DNA of 64,000 nt from Candidatus Gastranaerophilales bacterium (GTDB lineage: Bacteria > Cyanobacteriota > Vampirovibrionia > Gastranaerophilales > Gastranaerophilaceae), in NCBI GenBank assembly GCA_944326545.1, contig CALVEH010000003.1, positions 1-64,000 on the forward strand, read 5' to 3'. This document shows positions 8,318-17,566 of this stretch, one piece after another. Under the pieces are notes generated by a model, which saw nothing but the letters and a program-made list of their open reading frames with translations, had not been told where the DNA came from and did not search any database. The position numbers and the translations under genes are program-made. Position 1 is the first letter of the stretch; every line of letters starts with the position of its first letter.

Positions 8318-10315
8318 CTATTCATACATATCCTGCATCGTTTTTACAAACTCATCCGCTGGCTTTTTGTACCCTGGATTTATGCCGCTTTCATTTTCTC
8401 TATGTAAAAAGCCTTTAGGAAAGACATTGCACCAATAATGCATCATAGCCTCTGGAGTTGCTTTTTTAAGCCATTTATCTTTCATTCCGTTCCAACTTCC
8501 AGGTATATTAGGCCTAAAATACAGCCCTAATACGTCCTGTAAAGTAGTCTGAACCTGTTTTACATCCTGAGTATAATGCCATTTCATAAGCTCTTTTGCA
8601 ACAAGTTCATTATCCTTCATCTCAGAGTCATTCAATTTTAATTCTTTTTTACAAAAATCCTTAAATATAGCAGGCGAATTTTTGCCGTCTTTAAATCTCT
8701 TTGCCGGATTATTTAAAAGAAAATCTACAAATTCTCTTAACGAAGCAAGGTCGTGGTTTCCAGTTAATATTGCGGTGTTAACCTGATTTTTTAAATTATA
8801 AGGATTAGAAGCATCTGACAAATCATGAGCCTTTGTAACATCTCGTCCTATACCGTTAGCCAGAGGAAGTCTTTGACTTATAAAATTCTTTCCATATTTA
8901 CTTTTAAACTCTTTATAAGCAGGTGTTTCTCCAAGAGGGCCAAAATCTTCCAATATATAGCAATCTTCAGGCTTTTTATTAGCTTCTTTTGCTACTCTGA
9001 CAAACAAATCAAACATATTTTCGCCATATTTGTTGGTCTTTTTATCAAGCCTTACTATCCAGTCAGGTTCAAAAAAGTCTGCACCCATTCCGCCTTTTTC
9101 TACAGGTGCAAATATTTTATCACCTTTTAATACTGTTCCATCGGGTTTAACGTAAGTTTGTGGAATTTCTGCTCTATTGATATAACCTACAAAATGATCA
9201 AGTCTCAAATCAGACTCTGCAATCATTTTCTTCAAAGATTTTTCCTGATAATCCCAAAATTTTTGACTATCATAATCGAATAAAGGATGTCCCCAGCTTT
9301 GTGTATGTGGATTATTAGCCTCAGGCGGACAACCACTTGTTTTTATAGGGTTGAAATTATCATCCAACAAGAATATATCTTTATTAGCCCATACATCAAC
9401 ACCATTAGGGCTAACTCCAATAGCCAAATCTAATGTAAGAGTGATATTTTTATCTTTAAGCTGCTTATTAAATTCCTTAAATTGTTTATCGAACAAAAAC
9501 TGCTCAAATTTATAAAGATCAATTTTCTTAAGAACATCTTTAACTTCACTACTGTCAGAATTTTCATTCAAAAGCTCAGCAGCAAGCACTGCTTTTATAG
9601 GGACACCAGCTTTTTGAGAATTTTCCGGTAATAACTGTAAATTTTTAGGCCATTTTCTCCAATTATCTCCATACAAAGAACTTATAGCATCGTACGCAGA
9701 GTAAGTATCCAGCCACAAATCTGCATTCTCTTTTTCAAAGGCTTTGTATTCCTTTTTTAGAGGATGATTTTTAGAAAGTTTTTCAAAACGTTCAAATGCT
9801 TTTTTAAATCTAGGATCCTTTTGTGTTTTCAAATTATCAAGAGTAAAATTTTCAATCGTTACATCATCAGGTAGCTCTGATTCTTTTAACAAAGCTCCAT
9901 ACTCAGGCTTAGTCAACATATTAAGGTTAACAATATATTTGTTTTTAGAAAATCTACCGGAAGAGTTATAAGGACACAAATCATCTCCCAGCGCAAATAA
10001 AGGATTCATAATCCAATGTGTTTGCTTAGCTTTAGCCAAAAAATCAATAAACTCATCAGTTTCAGGATCCAAAAACTGACCGCAATAAGAACGTGTTGCA
10101 GGTAATCCAGTTATATGAAACATAAGACCTCTTTGCTTAACCCTGCCTTTAGCATCAACACCATGAAAGCTTAGCGCATTCTTGTATTTATAATCAGTAC
10201 TACTTTTTGTAAAGCTATCTGCTTGAGAAAAATTAGTATCAATATAACTATTATGTCTAACTGAATTATTAACCTGATGCAGACGCAGAGTTGAGTTCAA
10301 AGCCTGTATTTTCAT
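8318..10315 (-). CDS. malQ: 4-alpha-glucanotransferase with long SFHG leader
   Basis: GH77 amylomaltase, which transfers maltooligosaccharide segments between alpha-1,4-glucans in glycogen/starch turnover. Recognised by the GH77 N-terminus (RGLMFHITGLPATRSYCGQF), LRLDHFVGY with the nucleophile Asp near residue 370, YILEDFGPLGE with the acid/base Glu-type motif near 455, and TGNHDLAS near 519. At 665 aa it is longer than the usual 500; about 60 extra residues form an N-terminal leader that ends ALSFHGVDAKG. The ATG giving MKIQALN is preceded by AAGGGGA, which decides it over an upstream start at 10366. It pairs functionally with the GH13 protein at 22515, which carries the same leader type. 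Confidence 0.9.
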   Translation of the reverse strand: MKIQALNSTLRLHQVNNSVRHNSYIDTNFSQADSFTKSSTDYKYKNALSFHGVDAKGRVKQRGLMFHITGLPATRSYCGQFLDPETDEFIDFLAKAKQTHWIMNPLFALGDDLCPYNSSGRFSKNKYIVNLNMLTKPEYGALLKESELPDDVTIENFTLDNLKTQKDPRFKKAFERFEKLSKNHPLKKEYKAFEKENADLWLDTYSAYDAISSLYGDNWRKWPKNLQLLPENSQKAGVPIKAVLAAELLNENSDSSEVKDVLKKIDLYKFEQFLFDKQFKEFNKQLKDKNITLTLDLAIGVSPNGVDVWANKDIFLLDDNFNPIKTSGCPPEANNPHTQSWGHPLFDYDSQKFWDYQEKSLKKMIAESDLRLDHFVGYINRAEIPQTYVKPDGTVLKGDKIFAPVEKGGMGADFFEPDWIVRLDKKTNKYGENMFDLFVRVAKEANKKPEDCYILEDFGPLGETPAYKEFKSKYGKNFISQRLPLANGIGRDVTKAHDLSDASNPYNLKNQVNTAILTGNHDLASLREFVDFLLNNPAKRFKDGKNSPAIFKDFCKKELKLNDSEMKDNELVAKELMKWHYTQDVKQVQTTLQDVLGLYFRPNIPGSWNGMKDKWLKKATPEAMMHYWCNVFPKGFLHRENESGINPGYKKPADEFVKTMQDMYE

Positions 10316-10473
10316 ATATTCCCCTTGTTTTCTATTATTAAAACACTTATTTAAAAAGATTAGCAAGCCGATTTAACAAAAATTATTAAAAATTTATTCA
10401 GAAAAAAAGTGCATGTCCATTTTTTACATAAAATAAAAGTAAACAGAATATCACAGGAGTGCTGAAACATAAT

Positions 10474-11430
10474 ATGCTAAAAGATTTATTAGAAAGTAAA
10501 AAATGTTTTAAATTGGTTTGCGGAGCAGGCAACGAAGACGCAGCTGAAGTAGAAAAACTTGTTACAATATATTCACTTGCCGGATGTAATTTCTTTGACT
10601 TGTGCGCTAAGGAAGAAATTGTTGATGCAGCAAAAAGAGGACTTAAAAACGCAGGCATTAAAGATGACAGATATTTATGTGTAAGTGTAGGGATAGATGG
10701 AGATCCACATATAACAAAAGCAGTAATAGACCAAGAAAAATGCGTAAAATGTGGAAAATGTAAAAAAATATGCCCTCACGATGCAGTAATAGAACTTGAT
10801 AAATACAAAATTAAAAAAGTAAGATGTATAGGCTGCGGACAGTGTGCGGCTAATTGTCCTAAAAATGCAATAGAAATGGTGAGCCAACTTCAAGATTACA
10901 AAGAAATTCTACCAAAGCTAATAGCAAAAGGCATTGACTGCATAGAATTCCATGCAATTTCTACTAACGAAAAAGATGTAATGGAAAAATGGGAGCAAAT
11001 AAACGAATACTACGATGGAATGCTTTGCATTTCTCTTGACCGTTCTGAACTCGGGGATAAAAAATTAAAAGAACGAGTTTCAAAAATGCTTTCAACAAGA
11101 AAGCCATTCACAACAATAATTCAAGCTGATGGAATTGCAATGAGCGGAAGCAATGATGAATATGGAACAACTCTTCAAGCAGTAGCAACAGCTCAATTAT
11201 TTCAAAACGCCAATATGCCAGCATACATAATGATGTCAGGCGGAACAAACACAAAATCTATAGAATTGGCATCATTATGCGGAGTAAAACCAAATTGTCT
11301 TGCAGTAGGTTCCTTTGCTAGAAAAATAGTTAAAGAATACCTTGAATCAGAAGACTTGCTACAAAACAAGGAAAAACTTAACAAAGCTGTAAAAATCGCT
11401 AAAGAATTAGTAGATATAGTCTTGAAATAA
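10474..11430 (+). CDS. ldpA: LdpA-like [4Fe-4S] protein
   Basis: Matches the LdpA family, known in cyanobacteria as an Fe-S protein that feeds redox/light information to the KaiABC circadian clock. Seen here: N-terminal CFKLVCGAGNEDAAEVEKLV, FDLCAKEEIVDAAKRGL, two ferredoxin clusters (Cys 90/93/96/100 and 118/121/124/128), then a TIM-barrel-like C-terminal half with IQADGIAMSGSNDEYGTT. In a non-photosynthetic relative a clock role is doubtful; the C-terminal half rather suggests an enzyme or redox sensor. First gene of a run with a HAD hydrolase 10 bp downstream. The ribosome-binding site AGGAG is rather far (14 nt) from the chosen ATG; a GTG at 10459 overlaps it. Confidence 0.75.
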   Translation: MLKDLLESKKCFKLVCGAGNEDAAEVEKLVTIYSLAGCNFFDLCAKEEIVDAAKRGLKNAGIKDDRYLCVSVGIDGDPHITKAVIDQEKCVKCGKCKKICPHDAVIELDKYKIKKVRCIGCGQCAANCPKNAIEMVSQLQDYKEILPKLIAKGIDCIEFHAISTNEKDVMEKWEQINEYYDGMLCISLDRSELGDKKLKERVSKMLSTRKPFTTIIQADGIAMSGSNDEYGTTLQAVATAQLFQNANMPAYIMMSGGTNTKSIELASLCGVKPNCLAVGSFARKIVKEYLESEDLLQNKEKLNKAVKIAKELVDIVLK

Positions 11431-11440
11431 AGGAGGATTA

Positions 11441-12208
11441 ATGATTAGCCTTAAAACAGACAAATGGCAAATAGATAATATAGATACAATCCTCTTTGAC
11501 AAAGACGGAACATTCATTGATCTTCACTATTTTTGGGGAAAAATGACAGAATTAAGAGCCCAGGAAATTATAAAAAGATACAGTCTGGACAATAATTTAT
11601 GCAGCAAACTATGTCTGTTTTTAGGCTACAATCAAGCAACAGGAAAAATGCTAAAAGACGGAATTACAGCTCTTTATTCAAGACCAATCATAATAGAGAT
11701 TTTCTGCAAAGATTTAAATAACATTGGAATAGAAATCACAGAAAAAGAAATAGAATCTATCTTTGATGATGTCAATAAAATCTTCTATAAGAATATGGTC
11801 AAATACACAAAACCAATTGATTCGGCAATCGATTTTATTAAAAAAATAAGAAAACTCGGACTAAAAACTGGAATTGTCACATCAGATTCCAAAGAATCGA
11901 CACTTTTAACACTCAAACACTTTTGTTGGGAAAGCTTGTTCGATACCGTAATAGGCAGAGAATCAACCACTGAAACAAAAGAAAGCGGAGTTCCTGTAAA
12001 AATGGCACTTGAAGAAATAAATGCAAATCCAAACAACACAATAATGATTGGCGATGCACCAATGGATTACATAGCTGCCAAAAATGCGGGAATAGAAAAA
12101 ACAATACTCGTAGCAACAGGTCAAATAGAAAAAGAAGAACTAAATAAAACATCAAACTATACAATTAACAATTTGGAGAATGTAAAAATATTAACACTAC
12201 ATAATTAA
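11441..12208 (+). CDS. HAD-family phosphatase
   Basis: Haloacid-dehalogenase-like hydrolase: motif I DTILFDKDGTF (DxDGT nucleophile Asp), motif II TGIVTSDSKES, motif III/IV lysine at VPVKMALEEI and IMIGDAPMDYIAAKNAG with the Mg-binding aspartates. A helical cap (residues about 30-110) lies between motifs I and II. The pattern is that of phosphoglycolate-phosphatase-like members, but the substrate cannot be read from sequence. AAGGAGG lies just upstream of the ATG; it follows ldpA by 10 bp and is 31 bp from bcp, so the three are probably one transcript. Confidence 0.85.
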   Translation: MISLKTDKWQIDNIDTILFDKDGTFIDLHYFWGKMTELRAQEIIKRYSLDNNLCSKLCLFLGYNQATGKMLKDGITALYSRPIIIEIFCKDLNNIGIEITEKEIESIFDDVNKIFYKNMVKYTKPIDSAIDFIKKIRKLGLKTGIVTSDSKESTLLTLKHFCWESLFDTVIGRESTTETKESGVPVKMALEEINANPNNTIMIGDAPMDYIAAKNAGIEKTILVATGQIEKEELNKTSNYTINNLENVKILTLHN

Positions 12209-12239
12209 TGAACGATAAGAAAAATATGGAGAAAATCAC

Positions 12240-12692
12240 ATGAATATAAAAGAATTAGACATAAAACTTTCAGGTATTGACGAAAACGGAGTTGAAAAAG
12301 AATACAACATCAAGGATTTTGTAAACGAAACAACAATTCTTTATTTTTACCCAAAAGACAATACATCAGGCTGCACTCAAGAAGCCTGTGACTTTAGAGA
12401 AAACAAAAACCGTTGGACATCAAAAGCTCAAGTTGTAGGAGTAAGCCCGGATTCTATAAAAAGTCATAAATCATTCAAAGAAAAACAAAACCTAAATTTC
12501 ATACTACTTTCAGACCCAGAACATATTTTGTCTGAAGCATTCGGAGCCTGGGGAGAAAAATCTATGTATGGAAAAAAATACATGGGAATAATCCGTTCTA
12601 CTTTTCTTATAGACAAAAACGGAGAAGTTGTAAAAGAATGGAAAAAAGTAAAAGTAAAAGGACACGTTGAAGAAGTATTAGAGGCGCTATAA
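12240..12692 (+). CDS. bcp: thiol peroxidase (BCP-type peroxiredoxin)
   Basis: Peroxiredoxin that reduces hydrogen and organic peroxides using thioredoxin. The core YFYPKDNTSGCTQEACDFR contains the peroxidatic Cys (SGCT) and, five residues on, the resolving Cys typical of BCP; the family motif GVSPDSIKSHKSF and the IIRSTFLIDKNGEV strand follow. At 150 aa the length is normal. Its electron donor route (thioredoxin reductase) is also in the window at 15537-16490. Next gene starts 4 bp downstream. Confidence 0.9.
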   Translation: MNIKELDIKLSGIDENGVEKEYNIKDFVNETTILYFYPKDNTSGCTQEACDFRENKNRWTSKAQVVGVSPDSIKSHKSFKEKQNLNFILLSDPEHILSEAFGAWGEKSMYGKKYMGIIRSTFLIDKNGEVVKEWKKVKVKGHVEEVLEAL

Positions 12693-12695
12693 ACA

Positions 12696-12881
12696 ATGAC
12701 AACAAAATTCAAACACCTAAAAACAGGTGATACTTATGAAATGATTAGAAATGATGTAATCAATTGCACAAACGCAAACGACCATCAAACAATGGTTTTG
12801 TACAAACGTGACGGATTCCCTGATTTAATTTTTGTAAGAGAAAAAGAAGAATTCTACCAAAAATTCCAAGAGATTAAGTAA
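12696..12881 (+). CDS. DUF1653-like small protein
   Basis: A 61-aa protein beginning KFKHLKTGDTYEMI with a later MVLYKRDGFPDLIFVREKEEFYQKF. This matches the DUF1653 pattern (a short beta-barrel: 'YKHFKGNxYxV ... VVYR ... VRPxExF'). Function unknown. It follows bcp by 4 bp, and its last 8 bp overlap the convergent maa gene, so no terminator separates the two. Confidence 0.6.
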   Translation: MTTKFKHLKTGDTYEMIRNDVINCTNANDHQTMVLYKRDGFPDLIFVREKEEFYQKFQEIK

Positions 12882-13431
12882 GTTCTTTAACAACCTTACA
12901 AGGGTTTCCAACGGCAACACAATTTGAGGGTATGTCTTTTACAACCACGCTTCCTGCACCTATAACAACATTATCACCGATATTTACTCCAGGAAGGATG
13001 ACGACATTACCACCAATCCAAACATCATTACCAATGTGCACGGGTTTACCAAATTCAAGACCCGTTGCACGTATTTTTGCGTCTATAGGATGACCTGCCG
13101 TATAAATACCAACATTGGGGCCGATAAAAACATTTTTCCCCATAACAACCTTAGAAACATCTAAAATTACTAAATTATGGTTTGAATAAAAATTATCACC
13201 AACCTCAATGTTATAGCCGTAATCGCATTGAAAAGGTGATTCAACCCAAATATTTTCGCCTGTTTTACCGATAATGTTTTTTATCTGTTTTTTTCTTTCT
13301 TCTACAAAAGAGGGTTTTAACAGGTTATAATCGTATATTTTATCTTTAATAAACAATCTTTCTTTTAAAAGAGTCTCATCTGTTGCATAATAAGGCTCAT
13401 CGTTTAACATTTTTTCTTTCTCAGAAACCAT
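12874..13431 (-). CDS. maa: maltose/galactoside O-acetyltransferase type
   Basis: Hexapeptide-repeat acyltransferase of the Maa/LacA/NodL group. The N-terminal Maa motif (EKEKMLNDEPYYATDETL), the left-handed beta-helix repeats from residue 70 on, the catalytic histidine in IYTAGHPIDAKIR and the C-terminal VVIGAGSVVVKDIPSNCVA are all present. The reaction is acetyl transfer from acetyl-CoA to a sugar hydroxyl; the real acceptor is not known. Length (185 aa) is typical. GAGGTG precedes the ATG by about 9 nt. Convergent with the DUF1653-like gene. Confidence 0.85.
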   Translation of the reverse strand: MVSEKEKMLNDEPYYATDETLLKERLFIKDKIYDYNLLKPSFVEERKKQIKNIIGKTGENIWVESPFQCDYGYNIEVGDNFYSNHNLVILDVSKVVMGKNVFIGPNVGIYTAGHPIDAKIRATGLEFGKPVHIGNDVWIGGNVVILPGVNIGDNVVIGAGSVVVKDIPSNCVAVGNPCKVVKELT

Positions 13432-13582
13432 TAAAATTGCACCTCTTCAAATAAATTCACTTACAAATAAATTTATATTAGTTAATATATGGACAATCTT
13501 ATCTCAAAAACTTTATATTTTGTACTATAATCAAACTTATCACTATAATTTTTATTATAGCTACAGAAAAAGAAGGTAAAAA

Positions 13583-15490
13583 ATGGAAAAACTAGCATCA
13601 AAAGAAAAGTCTTGGAAAGACTGGCACATAGCCGACGAGCTTCACGAAGTATTTGAAAAAAGTGCCAACGTTATACTACCTAAAAAAAGAGATGAATTAA
13701 TCGAACTATCTCTTGGCAACAAAGATAATAAAACGTACACGATCGAATACGAAGTCCCTGGTAAAGGACTTGTACCTGAAGCAACTGTAACGAGATGCAA
13801 AAATGGTATTGCCATTAATTACCCAGACCCATATATGAGAAGACGCGACCCAAATTGTATGGTCGTAAATAATATTGCAAATACAGACAAAACAACTTTT
13901 GAAGAACGTTTTAAAAAGGGATTTGAATCTCTAAGAAAAGAAACTTTGGATTGGTTGAGTTCAAATGAAATTATCCTTGTACCATTTATGGCTGGAGGAA
14001 CTAAATATGGTTACCCAGCATTAATGGTTGCACCTAAAAACGCAGCATTTTTTGCAGCAAGTATTTACGATTTGCAAGGAATGATTCCATACGATAAATT
14101 AGAAAAAGATTTTGAACCAAAAGCTATAATATACGTTGCACCTCCATTCAGACACTCTCATTTTGAAGGTAAACAAGTTGTTGTTCACAACCAACAAGAC
14201 GGTATCCACGAAGTATTTTCTTACAACCTTTATCCGGGACCAAGTGCAAAAAAAGGTGTTTACGGCGTATTGCTCGCTTTAGGCTTGCAAGAAGACTTTG
14301 TTACTGTACATGCATCTACAGTAAACATCACAACCCCGTATGATAACGACATAAGCATTCTTCACGAAGGTGCTTCAGGCAGTGGTAAGAGTGAAATGCT
14401 TGAATACGCACACCGTGAAGAAGATGGACGTTTACTACTAGGAAGAAACGTTGTAACAGGTGAAGAAAAATACCTTGCATTACAACAAGGATGTAAATTG
14501 CAACCTGTAACAGACGATATGGCTCTTTGCCACTCAAGTTTCAGAAAAGACAATGGCAGACTATGTGTTGCAGACGCAGAAAGATCTTGGTTTGTTAGAA
14601 TTGACCACATTAAAAAATACGGAACAGATCCAAACCTGGAATCTGCAACAACAAACCCAAAAGAACCTCTAATATTCTTCAATTTAGAGGCACATCCAGA
14701 TGCAACATGCTTAATATGGGAACACACAGAAGATTCTCCAGGTAAAAAATGCCCAAACCCAAGAATCATTATCCCACGTGACCAAATCAAAAACATTCAA
14801 GACGGTCCTATAGAGATAGATTACAGAAGTTTTGGTCTAAGAACACCTCCTTGCACTAAGGAAAATCCGTCATACGGTATTTTTGGTATGTTGCACATAT
14901 TGCCGCCTGCTCTTGCTTGGTTATGGAGACTTGTTGCTCCACGCGGTTTCGGCAACCCTAGTATCACAAGCACAGGCAAAGATGCATTCAAACTGGAAAG
15001 TGAAGGTGTAGGTTCTTTCTGGCCGTTTGCAACAGGTAAGAGAGTTGATCTTGCGAACATACTTCTTGAACAGTTTATGAATACAACAAAAACAAGAAAC
15101 ATACTTATACCAAACCAACACATCGGTTCTTGGGAAGTTGGTTTTATGGCTGAATGGGTAATTAGAGAATATCTTGCAAGAAGAGGACAAGCTTCATTCA
15201 GAAAACTAAACCTTAAACCAGCAAGGCACCCTTTAGGCGGATATATTCCTGAAAACATACACGTTGAAGGTACACCGATATCTAAAAAATTCTTTGATGT
15301 TACAAAACAACCTCAAATAGAAGAAGAAGGATACGATAAGGGTGCAAAAATGCTTGAAGACTTCTTTAAAGAAGAGTTGAAGCTTTATCTGAAATCAGAC
15401 TTACACCCACTTGGTAAAGCAATCATTCTATGCTGTATGGACAATGGTACAGTCGATGATTACGAAAAACTTATACCTGGAACTTACTAA
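13583..15490 (+). CDS. DUF4914 family P-loop protein
   Basis: A 635-aa protein that I recognise as DUF4914-like: TVTRCKNGIAINYPDPYMRR, MAGGTKYGYPALMVAPKNAAFF, DLQGMIPYDKL. It contains a phosphate-binding loop, HEGASGSGKSEMLEY (near residue 265), in a setting (long beta-rich N-domain, IDHIKKYG, DMALCHSS) that recalls PEP carboxykinase-like/HPr-kinase-like nucleotide folds. It is cytosolic with no signal peptide. The reaction is unknown. A lone gene with its own terminator; codon use looks polished (few rare codons), suggesting good expression. Confidence 0.6.
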   Translation: MEKLASKEKSWKDWHIADELHEVFEKSANVILPKKRDELIELSLGNKDNKTYTIEYEVPGKGLVPEATVTRCKNGIAINYPDPYMRRRDPNCMVVNNIANTDKTTFEERFKKGFESLRKETLDWLSSNEIILVPFMAGGTKYGYPALMVAPKNAAFFAASIYDLQGMIPYDKLEKDFEPKAIIYVAPPFRHSHFEGKQVVVHNQQDGIHEVFSYNLYPGPSAKKGVYGVLLALGLQEDFVTVHASTVNITTPYDNDISILHEGASGSGKSEMLEYAHREEDGRLLLGRNVVTGEEKYLALQQGCKLQPVTDDMALCHSSFRKDNGRLCVADAERSWFVRIDHIKKYGTDPNLESATTNPKEPLIFFNLEAHPDATCLIWEHTEDSPGKKCPNPRIIIPRDQIKNIQDGPIEIDYRSFGLRTPPCTKENPSYGIFGMLHILPPALAWLWRLVAPRGFGNPSITSTGKDAFKLESEGVGSFWPFATGKRVDLANILLEQFMNTTKTRNILIPNQHIGSWEVGFMAEWVIREYLARRGQASFRKLNLKPARHPLGGYIPENIHVEGTPISKKFFDVTKQPQIEEEGYDKGAKMLEDFFKEELKLYLKSDLHPLGKAIILCCMDNGTVDDYEKLIPGTY

Positions 15491-15526
15491 AAAAATACCC
15501 TCTGTTCTCACAGAGGGTATTTTTTT
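15491..15526. terminator. bidirectional terminator
   Basis: TACCCTCTG-TTCTCA-CAGAGGGTA flanked by A5 and T7. It starts at the stop of the DUF4914 gene and also faces trxB. Confidence 0.9.
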
Positions 15527-15536
15527 AATTAAAACA

Positions 15537-16490
15537 TTACATAGATAATGTTTTTTCTTTAATTTCATCAAGATATTTAGTAGCAAAGCATCCGGCAATT
15601 GCACCATCAGAAGCAGCTGTGATAACTTGTCTTAAAGGAGTTGTTCTTACATCACCAACAGCATACACACCTTTAACAGAAGTTTGCATATACTGGTCGG
15701 TAACAATAAAACCGCCTTCATCTTGTTGCAACTGTGCATTTATATGTTCAATGTTTGGTGAAAATCCGATATATGGAAATACACCATCAACCTTGAGTTC
15801 AGTTTCTTGATTAGTTTTAACGTTTCTAACAACAAATGACTCAACACTATCAGTTCCTTTTATCTCAACAGGAACAGTATCATAAATAAACTCAACTTTA
15901 TCGTTATCAAAGGCTCTTTGTTGAACAATTTTGTCGGCTCTTAAAGTATCACGTCTATGGATAATATAAACTTTATTAGCAAATTTTGTTAAGTAGCAGC
16001 CCTCTTCAACAGCGGCATTACCACCACCAACTACAGCAACCGTTTTATCTTTGTAAAAAGCTCCGTCACATACAGCGCAATAGCTTACGCCTCTGCCTGC
16101 AAATTCTTTTTCGCCTTTTATACCAAGTTTTTTGGCCTGTGCCCCTGTTGCAATAATAACAGTTTTAGCGTCAAAAACAGCTTCTTTAGTTTCTATAATC
16201 TTGGTATCAGGCTGCAAGTCAATTTTTTCAATTTCTTGCATAGGAAATTTTTCAATATTAAACATATCAGCATGTTCTTCAAATTTTTCCATCATGTCAT
16301 ATCCGCCGATTTTTCCTAATGCAGGATAATTTTCTAACTCCAGATAATTTGAAGGCTGACCTCCAAACATAGAAACATCAATAACAGCAGTCTTTGCAGC
16401 GCCTCTAGCCGCATAAATAGCTGCAGAAAGACCTGCAGGGCCTCCTCCTAAAATTACAACATCATATTGTAAGTTCTTTTTCTCACTCAT
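15537..16490 (-). CDS. trxB: thioredoxin reductase
   Basis: Low-molecular-weight NADPH thioredoxin reductase. FAD-binding GGGPAGLSAAIYAARG near the N-terminus, redox-active CAVCDG in the middle, NADPH-binding VAVVGGGNAAVEEG with the following HRRD, and C-terminal GVYAVGDVRTTPLRQVITAASDGA. Length 317 aa is typical. It recycles thioredoxin for peroxiredoxin (bcp at 12240) and ribonucleotide reductase. A secreted-protein gene is 23 bp upstream on the same strand. Confidence 0.95.
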   Translation of the reverse strand: MSEKKNLQYDVVILGGGPAGLSAAIYAARGAAKTAVIDVSMFGGQPSNYLELENYPALGKIGGYDMMEKFEEHADMFNIEKFPMQEIEKIDLQPDTKIIETKEAVFDAKTVIIATGAQAKKLGIKGEKEFAGRGVSYCAVCDGAFYKDKTVAVVGGGNAAVEEGCYLTKFANKVYIIHRRDTLRADKIVQQRAFDNDKVEFIYDTVPVEIKGTDSVESFVVRNVKTNQETELKVDGVFPYIGFSPNIEHINAQLQQDEGGFIVTDQYMQTSVKGVYAVGDVRTTPLRQVITAASDGAIAGCFATKYLDEIKEKTLSM

Positions 16491-16513
16491 TGTTTATACT
16501 CTCTCTCCTATAA

Positions 16514-17026
16514 TTAATACCTTTTTGACAGCATTTCTATTATGTCACGACCTGTAATTTTAGTCGCACTAATATCGTACATCACAACATCCGAACTTAT
16601 TTTTTCGCCGTTCTTGTACTTTTCTATAACTATTTTATCAGTTCCATAAAAATTTTCACCATTAAGAGTCAAAGTTGGCGTCTCAAACATCTTGGCATTG
16701 TTTGAAGCAACAACATGCGAAAATTTTATTTGATTTCCTTTAACATCTTCTAATGTAACAGATGCTTCTGCACCAGACATAGGATTTGATAATGTAATGA
16801 CGTCACCTTCTTTTGATAAGTTCCAATAATCTGTAGTAACCTCATTAAACATTTTTTTATTATTGGTGTATGTCATTACCGATTTTACTTTCCAAGTACC
16901 AAAAAATCCTTTAGGTACTTGATCAGAGAGAGAAACACCTGCTTTTAAAAGCATACTTTCAGACATTGCGGGGCAAACAGGAGTAAGAAAAATACACAAT
17001 AATATAAATAACAGCAATTTTTTCAT
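16514..17026 (-). CDS. secreted protein of unknown function
   Basis: A 170-aa protein with a clear signal peptide, MKKLLLFILLCIFLTPVCPA, with likely cleavage near residue 21. The mature part, GTWKVKSVMTYTNNKKMF ... NLSKEGDVITLSNP ... FYGTDKIVIEK, has the repeated 'GxWxV / xWxL' pattern of small lipocalin-like or META-like beta-barrels that test solutes in the periplasm. No family assignment is safe. It precedes trxB on the same strand (23-bp gap) and is divergent from tsaE. Confidence 0.6.
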   Translation of the reverse strand: MKKLLLFILLCIFLTPVCPAMSESMLLKAGVSLSDQVPKGFFGTWKVKSVMTYTNNKKMFNEVTTDYWNLSKEGDVITLSNPMSGAEASVTLEDVKGNQIKFSHVVASNNAKMFETPTLTLNGENFYGTDKIVIEKYKNGEKISSDVVMYDISATKITGRDIIEMLSKRY

Positions 17027-17092
17027 AATAACTTTATAAGAATAATAAAAAATAATTCAAGTTAATTTGTCTATTTATGTTATTCTTAATTT

Positions 17093-17566
17093 ATGAACAA
17101 AATATTTTCAATCACCGTAAATAATTTAGAAGAAACAAATATTCTAGCCATTAAATTTTCAAATGCGATTAGAAATAGCGGTGCATTTGTTTGTTTGTAT
17201 GGCGATATAGGAGCAGGTAAAACAGCATTTACAAAACTTGTTGCAAAAAACTTAAACGTAAAAGAAAAAGTTACAAGCCCGAGTTTTGTTATCATAAATG
17301 AATACCTTTCAGGTGATTTGCCTGTATACCATTTTGATTTATACAGACTTGAAAAAGAAGGCGTAAAAACAATTATTGACGAGCTAACTGAATACTCTCG
17401 TCCTGATGTTCTCACAATGGTAGAGTGGGCGGAATTTTCTGACTGCGAATTACCGTTTGACAGAATAGAAATAAAAATAGAATATATTGATGAAAACACA
17501 CGTAAATTTGACTTCTATGCAGTAGGAGACAAATACATACAAGCACTGGAAGGAATGAAGAATTGA
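17093..17566 (+). CDS. tsaE: tRNA t6A threonylcarbamoyladenosine ATPase
   Basis: TsaE, the ATPase of the t6A-synthesis complex (with TsaB, TsaC, TsaD), which modifies A37 of ANN-decoding tRNAs. Walker A GDIGAGKTAF, then VTSPSFVIINEY, YHFDLYRLE and TMVEWAEF are diagnostic. 157 aa is normal. The 3' end overlaps tsaB by four bases (TTGA). No ribosome-binding site is visible, and TATTCT lies 6 nt before the ATG, so this could be a leaderless mRNA, though the -35 is weak. Confidence 0.95.
   Translation: MNKIFSITVNNLEETNILAIKFSNAIRNSGAFVCLYGDIGAGKTAFTKLVAKNLNVKEKVTSPSFVIINEYLSGDLPVYHFDLYRLEKEGVKTIIDELTEYSRPDVLTMVEWAEFSDCELPFDRIEIKIEYIDENTRKFDFYAVGDKYIQALEGMKN

Noticed and set aside
14362-14796. 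Antisense ORFs in the DUF4914, uvrA, gyrA and cysE genes
   Set aside because: All lie opposite well-supported coding sequence and have no family features; they follow from codon bias on the other strand.
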